Of a stretch of DNA of 64,000 nt, positions 8,769-19,945 are shown piece after piece. This DNA is from Prototheca cutis. Taxonomy: Eukaryota > Chlorophyta > Trebouxiophyceae > Chlorellales > Chlorellaceae. How positions within the stretch are numbered: the first letter of the stretch is position 1; each line of letters starts with the position of its first letter. Where the stretch lies: positions 670,938 through 734,937 of the forward strand of contig BCIH01000003.1 in NCBI GenBank assembly GCA_002897115.2, written 5' to 3'. The notes under the pieces are model-generated. The model ran no database searches. It was not told where the DNA came from and saw nothing but the letters and a program-made list of their open reading frames with translations. Position numbers and translations under genes: made by a program.

Positions 8769-11700
8769 TCACCCTGTGCGCTTGGTCTGCAGGCGCTCCA
8801 GCATCGTCCTGCGGGCATCGTTGGTTGACAGGCGAGTTGGTGTTGGCGGGTGGGGCATCAGTCCAGAATGCCTGGCAGAGGGATCATCGGTGTGCACACC
8901 CTGTTTCTTTGACGACACATCAGTATCCGGGGCTTCACCCACCTGAGCCTGTGCACCACCTCCTCGGCGGTGGGCCGCTTGTCCGGGTCGTGTGCCCAGC
9001 ACTCGGCGATGAGGTGGATGTAGGCCGACAGGTCTGGCCACATCGCGGTGTCCGGCCCCGGCAGCCGCGCGTCGGCGGGGATCTCGGGCCGGCCCCCATT
9101 CTCGATCAGGTTGACAATCTGCCAGTGGTTGACGTCGGGCCAGGGCAGCTGCCAGCTCAGCAGCTCCCACAACACGATGCCAAAGGCGTAGACATCCGAC
9201 GCAAACGTCGCGACGTGGCCCTTGAGAATCTCGGGCGCCAGCCACCGCGGGTTGGTCACTTGCAGGCTGCTGGCCACCGGCGACTCATCCAGAATCTTCG
9301 ACCTACGTCATCAGTTGTTTGTTGGTGTGGCGGCCGGTTCATGCGAGGCGTGGAATGTGGTACACACATGTGCATGTGCATGCGTGCTGCAATGCGTGCA
9401 CTCCATTCCCCAACTCTTCCACACCAAACCACCCAAACCTTTGGACAAGCCCCCCCCCACCTCCCCCACCCCCCAAAAAAGACAACGGCTTACAAATTAA
9501 AGTCGCTGATCTTGACGCGCATGTGCTTGTCGACGAGGAGGTTTGGGGACTTCAAATCCCGGTGAATGATGGGCGGCACGTTGTGGTGCAGGTGCACCAG
9601 GCCCTTGGCCGCGTCCAGCGCCATGACAAGCCGCGTCACGACCGTCAACTGCGCGGCCAGGGCCGGGAACCGCGACGCACGGCGCAGCACGTCGGCCAGG
9701 CTCCCCTGCGCGCAGTACTCGCTGATGATGCACGGCGGGTTGATGCACAGACCCATAAAGTTGACGATGTTGGGGTGCCGGATGCGCGCCATCAGGCTCA
9801 CCTCCTTGAGCAACGCGCCCATGATCGGGTCGCTCAGCGGCAACGTNCGCGCCGCGCCGGCCCCCCCGCCGTCGGGGCTGCACAGGATCTTCACCGCCAC
9901 CACCGTCTCGTGGAACTTGGCAAGGTGCACCTGCCCAAACGCGCCCTGGCCGACCTTGTCCCGAATCTCCAGGTCGCGCCAGTCCAGGATCCAGTCCTTG
10001 ACCGACGCCGGCAGCGAGGGAGCGTTGCTGGACCCGTTGTTGCTTGCAGCCACCAGCGCACCCCCCGACGACGACGGGCCCGTTCCCGCCAGCAGTGCAC
10101 GCATGCCCGCGCCGCCCGCAGAAGACGGCGTCCCTGTGCTGGCCGACGCCGCCGCCGCGGCCTGCGACGCCGTGATGAACTCCAGCAGCGGGTCGGCCGA
10201 CGCGCCGCCGCGGGCCGACCCGGCAGAACCCGTCGCGCCGCCGTCCGACCGCGCGCCGCCGCCAGCGCGCAGCGCCGCCCACGCGTCGCTCGCCGTCACG
10301 GGGCCGGGCGTCCCACTGTCGCTCCTGGGCAGCGTGTCGGTTGCATAGCTCAAGCCAGGTACACCTGTTGTCGTCGTGGTGACGTCAGAGCAATCGATTG
10401 ACAGAGCGTGTGCCTGAGACTGGTATGGCATGATCGGCGCACACGCCCCCCGTCGCATCTCATCGAACCCCAGCCCCACCCAAACCACCCGCTGCCACAC
10501 AGAAATTCCCAGCAGTATGTACCGTGGAATGTCTCGACCGTGGGCGAGGAGGGGTAGCCGGCCTTGAGCGCCGAGCCGTCCTCCCAGTCCCAGGACTTGC
10601 CGTCGGTGTTTGCGGCCGCAGCTCCCATGCCCGCAGCTGCACCCCCGGCAGCCATGCCCGCTGCAGCCACACCGAGCTCGCCTGCAGCACCGGGTTTGGT
10701 CCCGCCGGCCTTTGCGGCCGCAGCCGCACGACGCTTGCGAGCCGCACGGCGACACAGCACGACGGCCAGGATGGCGAAGGCCAGCGCACCTGCGACGCCC
10801 CCGACGACGATGCCGACGATGGCGCCCGTGGACAGGGACGAACCGCCACCGCCGCCGCCGTTGTCACCGGGCGGCGGGGGGGGGGGCGCCGTCTCCTGCA
10901 CCAGCCACACCACCGGTGACCCAAAGTCTGCTGCGGCCAGGCTGGTGCTGATGCTCTCCGCCACGGCCGGCGTGCCCAGCACCGCTGACGTCTCCGAGTC
11001 GGGCAGCGTCGTCGTGTACTGCACCGTGAGCAGCAGCGTCTGCGAGCCACTCGCCACGGTGCCCGAGTACCCCAGTGCCGTCGCATCCACGCCCGTCTGC
11101 GCCGCAGTCAGCGTCGTCTGTGCGGTTGACATGGTGTACCCCGCCGACGTGATGGCGTCGGAAAATGCCGTATTGATCGCCGAGGTGAACACGCGCACGT
11201 CACTGGCGTCCGACAGACTGAACGATGCGACGCTGCCCCCGATGAACAGGAGCTGGCTGCTGCGCGACGAGCCCCCCGGGGGAGGAGGCGGCGACGGGCC
11301 CAGCGCGCGCGGCGCCAGCGTCTGGAACACGCCCAGCGACGAAAAGGACATGGTGCCGCCCGCCGAAGACGACGCCGTGAGCACCAAGTACCGCCCCGCC
11401 GCATCCAGGCACGTCCACACGGCCGCGCTGTCCGACGACGTGCACGTGCCGCCCCCGCTGGCCATCAGGCCCCGGCCTCGCCGGCTGTCCGACACGCCAG
11501 CGAAGTCACCGCCGACCCCAGCTCCACCACCCCCCCCAAGTCCAACGCCCAGCAGGCGCCTGGATGCAGAGGGCGCGGGTGCTGCCTCGAGCGGGCTAGT
11601 CGCCACCACCGTCACGGAGCCCACGCCCGAGGGCGAGCCCACCACGACATTGGAGATGGTGGCGTTGTACCCCAGGTCCAGCACAAAGGTGGGGCTGGCC

Positions 11701-14171
11701 CCCGTCACGCTGACCGTGCCCGAGTTGGAGAACGACGACACCGACTGTGTCGACGTGCCCTGCGTGTACATCGCCGCCTTGCCCAGTGCGCTGTTGGACA
11801 CTGCATTGTTTTGTTTTGTTTTTTGTTTTTTTTTTGTTTTTGTGTGTGTGTGTGTGGGAGGGGGGGGGGGGGGGGGGGGGGGCTTGGTCGAGTATACACG
11901 TACACACGTGAGGATGGAGATCTGGTCTGGACAACCTGAAGATCTTCAATGGAGCGCACAAAAGCCACTCCCCCTCCTCCCACAATCACCATCCCCCCCT
12001 CCCCCCGAGAAAAGACCCAAAAAGCCAAAAACTCACCAGCAGGGTAGACTTGGACCTGGCAGACGTTGAGCGTGCTGCCCAGCACGCTGACGACGCTGCC
12101 CGTCTGCGCGCACGCCAGTGTGACGTAGCCCTGCCCTGCCACCAGGCCCGTGCCGCAGGCCACGGCGTCCGAGCCGTCCGGCTCGTCGCCGACAGCCACG
12201 CTGCCGCCGGCCACACCGCCGTCGCCGACCAGGAGCACGATGGAGCCCAGCACGTAGGAAGCGCCCAGCGAAACGCGCACGTACGACCCTGACCCGCTGA
12301 CCGAGTAGCAGTCGCTCGTCACGTTGCTTGTCACCGCCGACGCGCCAGACCCAGAGCCCCAGGCCAGCATGCCAAACGCCGCGTCGCCGCCCAGGTAGCC
12401 CCGGGCGGGGGAACCGGCCGCGTAGCACGGCAGCGCCGCGCTCGTGGCGCTGCCCTGCCCGCCCGTCAGATTGTTGGCGCGCGCCAAGTCCCACGCCGTC
12501 ACCGAGTTGGCCGTCGCCACGTCAAACAGGTTGGTCCCCGTCAAATCTGTGGCAATTGAGTGGAAGTGAGCAGAATGTTCCCGGCAGGCACACCTCTTCG
12601 GAGAAGGTTTCACCGGATGGCTGGCCTCGCCGGCCAGCCGTCCCTGCACCTTCTGATCAGTCTCCCAACGTAGAAACAACGGCCACCTGATCCATCCCAC
12701 AACTGCCATCAAACACCCCCCCCACCCATTATCTCCCCTCCAGACGCACCGACGGTGGTCGCGGCCATGCATTCGGCAAGGCAGGACTGCAGCGCGTTGG
12801 CCAGGCGGAACGTCAGGTCCGTGTCCGAATACGTCAGCTGCGGGATGGTGGGGACCGAGCCGCACAGTGCCGTGGCGCTGGCCTGCGGCATGATGGCGAT
12901 GCTGGACGCCAGGTTCACATTGGCCCAGCTGGGGATGGAGCCTGCATGGTTGTAGTTGGGCGGGTGTGCTGGTTCGTGAGAGTGAGGGCGTTGGGAGGGG
13001 GGAATGTGTCCAGGGACTTTTTTTGTTGGGAGGGTGTCCAGGAGGCCCCACCCAGATGCCACGGCCGAGGTCGAACAGCGCAGTCAAGGCCCGCATCCAT
13101 CCATCCATCCATCCATCCATCCATCCATCCATCCATCCAATCGATGTCCCACCAACACATGGCATTCGAGCGTTGCATGTGGTGAACACGGGACCTGATG
13201 ACGACCACACACGTCCCAAGCCTGGCCCCGCTTGTGCCAGGACGCCACGGGGCCCGATTGTCGCCATCCCCACATGCCCACCCCGCAATAGCGCAGCAAC
13301 GACAGAGCCCCACACACGCACCCGTCAGCTGGTTGCTGGCAAACGTGGCGGTGTTGAGGGATGCCAGGGCCAAGGAGGCCGGCAGCGTCCCCACCAGCTC
13401 GTTGCTGTCCAGGGCCAGCACGGACAGCGTGGAGCAGCCACCCAGTCCAAAGGTGTCAGGCACAGACGTGAGGTGGTTGCCCGACAGGTTGAGCGTGGTT
13501 AGCACGGGGAACGCCCCGTCCGCGTTCCAAGCGTCGGGCACGCCGCCAGTGAGTGCGTTGCCGCCCAGCAGCAGCTCTGTCAGGCCCGTCAGAGCAGTGA
13601 GGCCATCCGTCAGCGAGCCCTCCGCACCCGCGCCAGTCAGGTCCACGCTGGTCACGCTGCCCGCCGAGTCACATGCCACGCCGCTGGCCGTGCCCCAGTC
13701 GCAGGGGTTGGCCGTCGAGGCGCTCCAGTACCCCAGCGCAGTGATGTCGGCGGCGTTGGTGATGGTGGCCTTGAAGGCCAGCAGCGCCGCAGCCTGCTCA
13801 CTGGAACCAGAGGGTGGCGGGGGGGGCTCCACGGGGGGAGACGCAGCTGGCGGGGGCGATGCCTCCACAGGAGGGGGAGGCGAGTCCGGCGGTGCGTCGG
13901 GCGAGGGTGACGCCGATGGGCTCGGGGAGGGAGCATCCGGGGAGGGAGGGGAAGAGGGAGGAGGGGGGGGTGCCACCGAAGGGGCAGGCGCCGTGGCGGT
14001 GGCCTTCGGGGGNGGAGGGAGGTTGCTAGCGCTGGCCTGCACCCGGCCCTCTGGCGAAGCGGGCGCGCTTGCCGAGGGCGAGATATCCGACCCGGAGCTC
14101 GCCACCGGGACAGCGCACGCGCCCGAACATACCAAAAGCAGGATGCACGCCGTTAGGCGCCTCGAACTCAT
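8769..14171 (-). CDS. Receptor-like kinase: LRR, two FTP/discoidin-like domains, TM, TKL kinase
   Basis: Seven exons (minus: 14171-13322, 12941-12750, 12546-12037, 11800-10523, 10364-9494, 9302-8943, 8808-8769) join in phase to 1,366 residues. Order: signal peptide (MSSRRLTACILLLVCSGACA); Pro/Ser-rich linker; an LRR cap (LLAFKATI... CDW... GVACD) and a few LRRs with NQLTGSIP across intron 1; a first galactose-binding-like domain (YVRVSLGASYVLGSIVLL... CQVQVYPA); a second starting NSALGKAA; a Ser/Thr-rich stretch; PPPPPPG; one membrane span (GAIVGIVVGGVAGALAFAIL) with a basic stop; then a kinase with GQGAFG, VAVK, HRDLKSPN and WLAPEI. DFG is replaced by DFN (ISDFNLSK). The kinase resembles plant TKL/Raf-type kinases. 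The extracellular part suggests sensing of glycans or peptides. Ns at 9847 and 14013. Confidence 0.88.
11860..11882. repeat. Poly-G tract in kinase intron 3
   Basis: The plus strand reads T-rich, (TG)n, then G-run from about 11,810. In the sense direction this is C-run, (AC)n, A-rich and then the CAG acceptor of exon 4. Confidence 0.95.
13088..13140 (+). repeat. (ATCC)n microsatellite
   Basis: About 13 copies of the tetranucleotide lie in intron 1 of the receptor kinase gene. Confidence 0.95.
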
Positions 14172-14666
14172 GCCGGCGTTCAGGCGGAGGACTCTGGCAT
14201 TGGGGATCCTTGTCCACCACCCGCAGCACAGCTCGAGCAGGTATCGAAGATGTACCGCGTCTCCTGTCACGTAAATTCAGGCACCGGGCGAGAGGCGAAT
14301 CTCGACACAGGCTATTCGTGCTGGGGAGACGATCACTTAAGGCCCCTCCCTCAGCCGTGTGCGCCTGGGCCCGACCCAAATTCGTCTGGCAGAGGTCAGA
14401 GCCCGCTGTTCGAGCTGCCCGACGGGTAAGCTAAGATTCAAAGCGTGAAATGAGGGTGTCCCATGACGCTCATGACGCAGACCATGCGTGTGGGGGTGAG
14501 GGCCAGCCACGCCATGGGCATGCTCCCGCGCGCGAAGGTTGGGTTGGTGACGGCATTTCGAAATCGCGCCGACTGACATTGGCGTTTTGGGTGACAGACC
14601 CAAACGCCCTTGGTTGATTATCTTCCGCCCAGCCTCGTTTGCACGAGCATGATCGCTCGTTTCACA
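14172..14666. promoter_or_regulatory. Divergent promoter region, receptor kinase / Spc25
   Basis: About 495 bp separate two oppositely directed start codons. No defined element can be named. Confidence 0.5.
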
Positions 14667-15954
14667 ATGGCTGCTGAACTTGATGTTTCGGCCCTGCAGA
14701 GGGATCTCAAGGCTTTCCAGGGCAAGCTCGACGGCTGGGCCCAGCGGACTGTGGCCGCGGTCGACGATGCCAGGGCTGAGTCGGGCCAGCGCATCAAGTC
14801 CCTCCAAGGTGAGGATCAGCACGCGTTGCTGCACACTGTGCACCGTTAAAACCAAGCATCCATTTCTGACCCTTTTGCTNACCACCATGCCACAGGGAAG
14901 CAGCGGGAGCTGGAGGCACAAGCCCGGGAGCTGGAGGATGCCGGGCGTGCCCTCGAACAGCGTGCGTGACCAGCCACGTGGGGTATGCCTCCCTCGCGCA
15001 GGCAGAGAGCCGAAAGAACCGCACACCTGTGAGGATCTATTACCCTGCAGCCGCAGAACAATATCTCTAGCTTCCACCACCCCTATGCAGGCCTGGGCAA
15101 GGAGCAGGCCGACTTGAGCAAGGCACAGGAGACGGTGCAGCATGCACGGGCACACGCTGACACCCTGCCGCCGCTGCTGAGCGAGCAACGTGAAAGGGCG
15201 GCCGAGGAGGCCCAGGTCCTGCACGACCGCACCGCCGAGCTGGCAGCGGCGGAGCAGCGCCAGCAGGCACGCCTCCGGGCCCTCCAGCAGGCTCGCCAGC
15301 TCTACTCCGACAGACTTGGCCTGAAGTTCCACCAAGGTGTGCGCGGAATTGGATGGATAAAAGCTTCTCATGTGGTGGTTCTGGGAATGCCTTCATGCTC
15401 GCATCCTTGCGGGGGAGGGGGCCATATTGCAGCAACCGTACTTGGAATGTCCAGTGGGCCCAGCGGAGGTCCAGTGGCGGGTTTGTCCCACTCTCACTTC
15501 GGCAGGCAAACACAGCTGGTTGTGACATGAGCCACCGCCAATCCCTCCGACTTGCCACAGAGCCTGGTCAAAAGCTACGGCTCGTGTTCACACAGATCGA
15601 CCCTTCCAGCCCTGCCCGGGAGTTTGCCTTTGCCGTGCAGATCCAGGGCGACCACCAATACCAAGGTGCAGTGGGTGAGGGTGTGGTGCAGGAGAATGCA
15701 TCATTTTTTCCATGGGTCGCGCCATGACAAAGTGGGTGCGGGCGCAGCATGAACACTGCGGTCCTGGTGTACCACCTCTACTCAAAGTGGTGATGCCCGC
15801 CTACGTAACCACCTGCGCCATCCTGCACCTTGCAGTGACGGACGCAACGCCGGCGGTGCCCGACCTCGAGGATTTGAGCGAGGAGCTTTCGAGGACGGGG
15901 GATTTCTCCACGTTTGTGCGGCACATGAGGGCCGCATTCTGCCGCCTGCTCTGA
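14667..15954 (+). CDS. SPC25: Kinetochore protein Spc25 (Ndc80 complex)
   Basis: Exons 14667-14808, 14896-14961, 15091-15336, 15561-15665 and 15836-15954 all join in phase 1 and give 225 residues. The first two thirds are a Glu/Ala/Arg-rich coiled coil (KQRELEAQARELEDAGRA and onward). The C-terminal globular domain carries the family pattern YSDRLGLKFH, then KLRLVFTQIDPSSPAREFAF, then VPDLEDLSEEL and DFSTFVRHMRAAF. Spc25 pairs with Spc24 and links the Ndc80 complex to the inner kinetochore. The length is normal for the family. An N at 14880 lies in intron 1. Confidence 0.9.
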
Positions 15955-16276
15955 CGCCGGCTCCACCGGTATGACAGCGACCTTTTGAATCCCGATGGAG
16001 CCTCTGCCTGCCACGTGTGTGTACAATATCAGCGAGCGGGAGCCTCCTCACGAGAGTCATCAGAATCCCAAAAACCACAGGTTTCTTGCCAGTGTACATC
16101 AAAAAATTTATTCGATGCCGGGGTGCGCGCCAGTGCCTGCAGGCGCCGGGGTCCGCCGGACCTGTAAAACTTGCTTCCGGCCAACGAGAGACCAGGCAAT
16201 GGGTGGCAGTGGTGCACGGTACCCGTCTGGTGGGCATCGCCCCCTCCGAGCACAGTGCTTTTCAGTCCATCGCCAT
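15955..16276. other. Convergent 3' flanks, nothing recognised
   Basis: The region lies between the stop of Spc25 and the stop of the minus-strand coiled-coil gene. No RNA gene or repeat is seen. Confidence 0.6.
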
Positions 16277-17603
16277 TCACAGTTTCTTTCCCAGCCGAGC
16301 ATACTTGCGCAGCACATCGCGGCTCAGCTCTGCTCCACTCGCCGACCGCTGCTGCTGCTGTTGCGAGGTGGCCTGGGTCAAGCCGGGGTTTCCCTCTGCG
16401 CCTGGCCGCTCCACCAGCTCCAAGCTGGAGCAGCTGGAGCCACTGGCTGCCGGCTCCGCGGGACTCGACCCTCGAGCGGCCGAGGTGGAGCGCTGCGGGG
16501 ACAGCCCGCCGGCCGACGGGGTGCGTCCCTCGGAGCCCACCTCCCCCGAACTGGAGCTCCCCGACGTGCGCCGAATGTCCGGCGGCGCCCACTGCTGCAG
16601 CGCGGCCATAATCCGGATGCGGTCCTGTTTGTGGGTTTGGGATGGAAATCGCGGCACAGGTCTATGAGACAAGCAGCCTCTGCACGCAGCGAGAAGCCTG
16701 GCCAATCTGGTTGAAATCCTGCCCACAAGCACGCTCCTTGACCCCGAGCCATCCCTACACAACCCCCCCATACACACACAATCAAACACGCACATCGACA
16801 AGTTGCAGACGCTGGAGGAGCTCGTGCTTGACACGTGCGTTGGCCTGGGAAACTGCCGCCCAGCGCGCCAGCGTGCCCCCGGTAAGCCGGAAAACGACGA
16901 CTCCAGCGCCCAGGAGCCAGGCGGCGCGAGACATCACATCGCGACCCACCACGCCCCGCAGCGTGTGTTGCACCAGCGTCAGTCCAAAAGCAATCATGCC
17001 CGCCACCCCCAACTGCGCATGCATGGGGGTCGAAGGTAGCAAGGTGCGAGGGCAAGGGCCGCGTGCGCCCGATTGAGCAAGGCAGGGTTCTAGTGATCAT
17101 GGCTCCCCCGGTTTATGGCCCCGATGCAATGCAGCTCGGAACAAATACAGAGCAATCCATCATGGACTTGTCCCTAATCAACCTCCCAGTCGCCGCACCT
17201 CGCGCGCCACGAGTTCGGGCGAGATCACAGCCGTCTGGATTGCTGCAGCGCTGTCTATGGTCCCTGCCCACTCCCCCTCCAGCGCGCTGACATGCTGGGT
17301 AAGGCTGGTATAGGCCCGACGAAGGGACACCAGATCTGTGCCATGCAGCCTGCCCAGCTTGGACTGCAGCGTCTCCACCTGTTGGGAAGGGTAACTAAGG
17401 GACCCGGTCGGCTCCCTCGGAACCAGGGGGGGCACAGCGGGCTCGCCAGCCCCGCACCCATGCGAGGCCCGACCGCATCTGCATGCAATCCACATTATGT
17501 CCCCAGATCATATCACCTCTTGGCGCAGGGATGTGAGCGTGGCCTCCAGCTCCTCCTGGGACTGCGGGTCTGGGGTGGCGGGCACGTCCTCGAGGCCCGA
17601 CAT
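16277..17603 (-). CDS. Two-TM protein with N-terminal coiled coil, function unknown
   Basis: Exons (minus) 17603-17517, 17378-17199, 17012-16794 and 16624-16277 join in phase 0 and give 277 residues. The N-terminal 90 residues are acidic and heptad-like (EELEATLTSLRQEVETLQSKL). Two hydrophobic segments follow (LGVAGMIAFGLTLVQ and RAAWLLGAGVVVFRLTG), separated by a short loop. A basic helix (VKHELLQRLQLVDDRIRIM) and a Ser/Pro/Gln-rich tail ending in KYARLGKKL close the protein. I do not recognise the family. An organelle or peroxisomal membrane tether would fit the layout, but that is a guess. Confidence 0.7.
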
Positions 17604-18488
17604 GCCTTCGCGCCGCCACACTCGCGGCTTTCAACGTTGCACTATTGCACTGTGCGACACGGGGCTCATGCGCGCACATGCGCCATGTCGCTGCCAAGCG
17701 GCGCCGACTCCACCAGAGCCCTCTCAATTTGTAATGTCCCAGGCCTGCCGGGCTACGTGTGAAAATAGCACAATATTCGACAATCCCCTCCAGGCCCTCC
17801 CGTGCAGCACCCGTGCGGTGGCCCTCTTGTGCGACTGCACGATGATGTTTATTCCGCACCAAAGATTAGTCTCAGAGCAGGGCAGGGCCAGTACGGAGCG
17901 CGTTCGTGGGCAATCACCCTTCGACGTTTGGGAGCTGCGCAGCTGTGGAGGACGGGGCCACCAAGCCGCGCGTGTAGGCCCCCTGCAACGCCTGTTACCC
18001 CAGAAATCGAGATGATGAAAGGATTGAGGGTGCAAATGGGAGCTATGTCTCCGCGGTTTCTCGCTCGGCGGCCCTTGGCATTCTTCAAACGCGCCGCCAG
18101 CAAGCGCCTTAGGGTCGGCAAGAACCAAAGAGTCTTACACATGTTTTTGGCCCCAGGGCAGGTGCTGTTTGGGCTGATTCCAAAAGAAAATCTCGTCTTA
18201 CACCTCTATATCATCATTAAATTGCCCATTGTTTTGTCGAATCAAGGGGAGTACTGTGCAGACAAAGACAGGTCAATCTATCTAGGGATCAGATTCAAGT
18301 TCAGCAACAGGCAATGTCGTGGCCACCGTTTTCTGGGCCTCTGCACCTGCATCTGGCCTCGCTGTGGTCCTCCGCTTGTACTTCTGGCGGCTGCTGTTCT
18401 GCCTGCCACCCGATCTTCCGCTTCTTGGATCCAGAGCCTGAGTTGAGAGGAATTTCAACCCAGAGCTCTCGTCTTCCAGCTCTGTTGC
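17604..18488. other. Unassigned region
   Basis: It contains the upstream flank of the minus-strand membrane protein gene and an AT-richer patch at about 18,150-18,310. A basic frame on the minus strand (Lys/Arg/Gln-rich, about 18,280-18,480) could be a C-terminal exon of the uncertain gene at 18.5-18.9 kb, but no splice pair fits. Confidence 0.4.
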
Positions 18489-18917
18489 TCACTTGTCGAC
18501 GGGTTCCAGGGAGTGGGTGCTCAGCATTTCTCGAGTGAATCGAAGAAGGTCATCCTTCGCTGCATGTGGGTTCTTTAGCATGTGGTACTGCACGATGCCG
18601 TTGATGACAAAATCTTGCAGGGGGTGCCGAGGGGCCAGGGGTTGAAGGTCCAGCATCGTCCCCACTTTGGGATTCCCCACTCGGGGTCAGCAAGACCAGC
18701 TGGCTGTCCACAGCAGCCTGCTGGGATCTGGTAGCATGGATATCTCATGATGAATTCTGCTCCGCATAGCGGGGATTGGGCTGGCACTGGCGCCTGCAGT
18801 CCGCCGGCGGATTTGGATCTTGCCAGTCATCCATGTGCTGGGCTTCATCATCGGGTTGAGGAGCTGTGGTGGCTGGTGCTGGTTGATGTCCATAGTCAAA
18901 AAACACCTTCTCCTCGT
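18489..18917 (-). CDS. Uncertain coding region, two candidate exons
   Basis: Two stretches look coding by composition. One runs from an acceptor-like CAG at 18,918-18,920 down to a stop at 18,745 and is acidic (DDEAQHMDDWQDPNPP). The other, 18,680-18,489, reads HPLQDFVINGIVQYHMLKN and DDLLRFTREMLSTHSLEPVDK before a stop. They are in different frames and no clean donor joins them. Possibilities are a short real gene with an unseen exon, or decayed sequence beside the transposon-like remnant on the other strand. Confidence 0.3.
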
Positions 18918-19242
18918 CCTGCATTGAAGAGGGCCATACGAATGGACAATGCAGCCACTGCATCTGTCTGGTCGATGCGCCGGCTGTTGCAGGACCGGGG
19001 TCAGATCTCCGGTCGGCACCGGACTGCCCCGCACGACGCACTGCTGCCACATGAGCACGACCTCGAAGGGAGGGCTGCACCGGCGGCTGTCCTGGGACGT
19101 GCACGCCAGGGGTGGCATTGAAGGGGCCGAGCACGCGCAAGAGGCATGCCTTCGAGATGCGGCGCGGATGTGGAAGAGAAGACACCCACCCAGATGGTAC
19201 GCCGGCATCAAGCGCAACAGGTGCTCCAGGCCGGGACAAGGC

Positions 19243-19560
19243 CGGTGGACGTGATGCCCTGCGATTGACAGTGGCCCCTCCTGCAGCACTGTGCGCAACC
19301 CAAACAGCAACACTGCCCGGAACAAGTACGCCATCCTCAAATGCCAGAGTTGTGGCATGGTGTGGAACTGCGACATCAACATGGCATGGAACATCCGCCA
19401 CCTGGGGAAGAGGCTGGTCCTGACCGGCAAAAGACCGCCGCCTTTTGACCGCAAAACCAAGCTCCCCCCCCCTGCATGTCCCCCTCCCAGGCGCTCCACC
19501 TGGTATGATCTGATCACCAAGATATTCCGCAGGCTCTGCGCCCCGGATCAGCACCATTGA
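19243..19560 (+). pseudogene. TnpB/Fanzor-like C-terminal zinc-ribbon remnant
   Basis: The plus-strand frame reads SGPSCSTVRNPNSNTARNKY, then LKCQSCGMVWNCDINMAWNI, HLGKRLVLTGKRPPPFDRK, and stops at 19,558-19,560. The pattern C-x2-C-x3-W-N-x-D-x-N-x3-N-I is the zinc ribbon plus last RuvC aspartate segment of TnpB nucleases and their eukaryotic Fanzor relatives. The common Arg in WNRD is Cys here, and the frame is interrupted upstream (TGA near 19,252), so no intact nuclease is visible. A remnant of a transposon-borne gene is the best reading, inferred from motif memory only. Confidence 0.45.
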
Positions 19561-19945
19561 ACGCGTGCTGTGAGGCAATGCCCAGTTACTTCGTTTCTCA
19601 GCAACCTCGTGGGGCGCCTCCTCTCCGGGTGGTGGAGAGCGGGCGCTGTTGTGGGCTGCGCCCCAGTTTGTCTGGAATCGTACCCCACCTGGGCTACGTA
19701 GGCTTCGCCGTCACTTCCACCTCGGCCAACTGGTCAATGGCAGGTGTCTCCATTAAATCCTCCCTCAATTACATGAAACCCAAAATCATTTGAGAGTACC
19801 CCACATCAAAACTGTCACACAGGCTTCTGCCTGTCCCATGGAGGGCATGGCCAGGGCTCCGCTTGGAAGTGGTATGTGCCCGCCACCAAGAGCTGCCCCA
19901 GGGCCTGCCCCGGTGTCCACGACCTCTGCGCAATGTCGACATCAC
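19561..19945. other. Intergenic region, nothing recognised
   Basis: The region lies between the zinc-ribbon remnant and the stop of the dehydrogenase gene. No RNA gene or repeat is seen. Confidence 0.55.

Noticed and set aside
10564..12069. 501-residue plus-strand open frame opposite the receptor kinase
   Set aside because: It is antisense to the lectin-like and TM exon, ends in poly-G coded glycines and has no domain.
13088..13140. (ATCC)n as a telomere-like or regulatory array
   Set aside because: It is a plain tetranucleotide microsatellite in an intron and does not match plant-type or algal telomere repeats.
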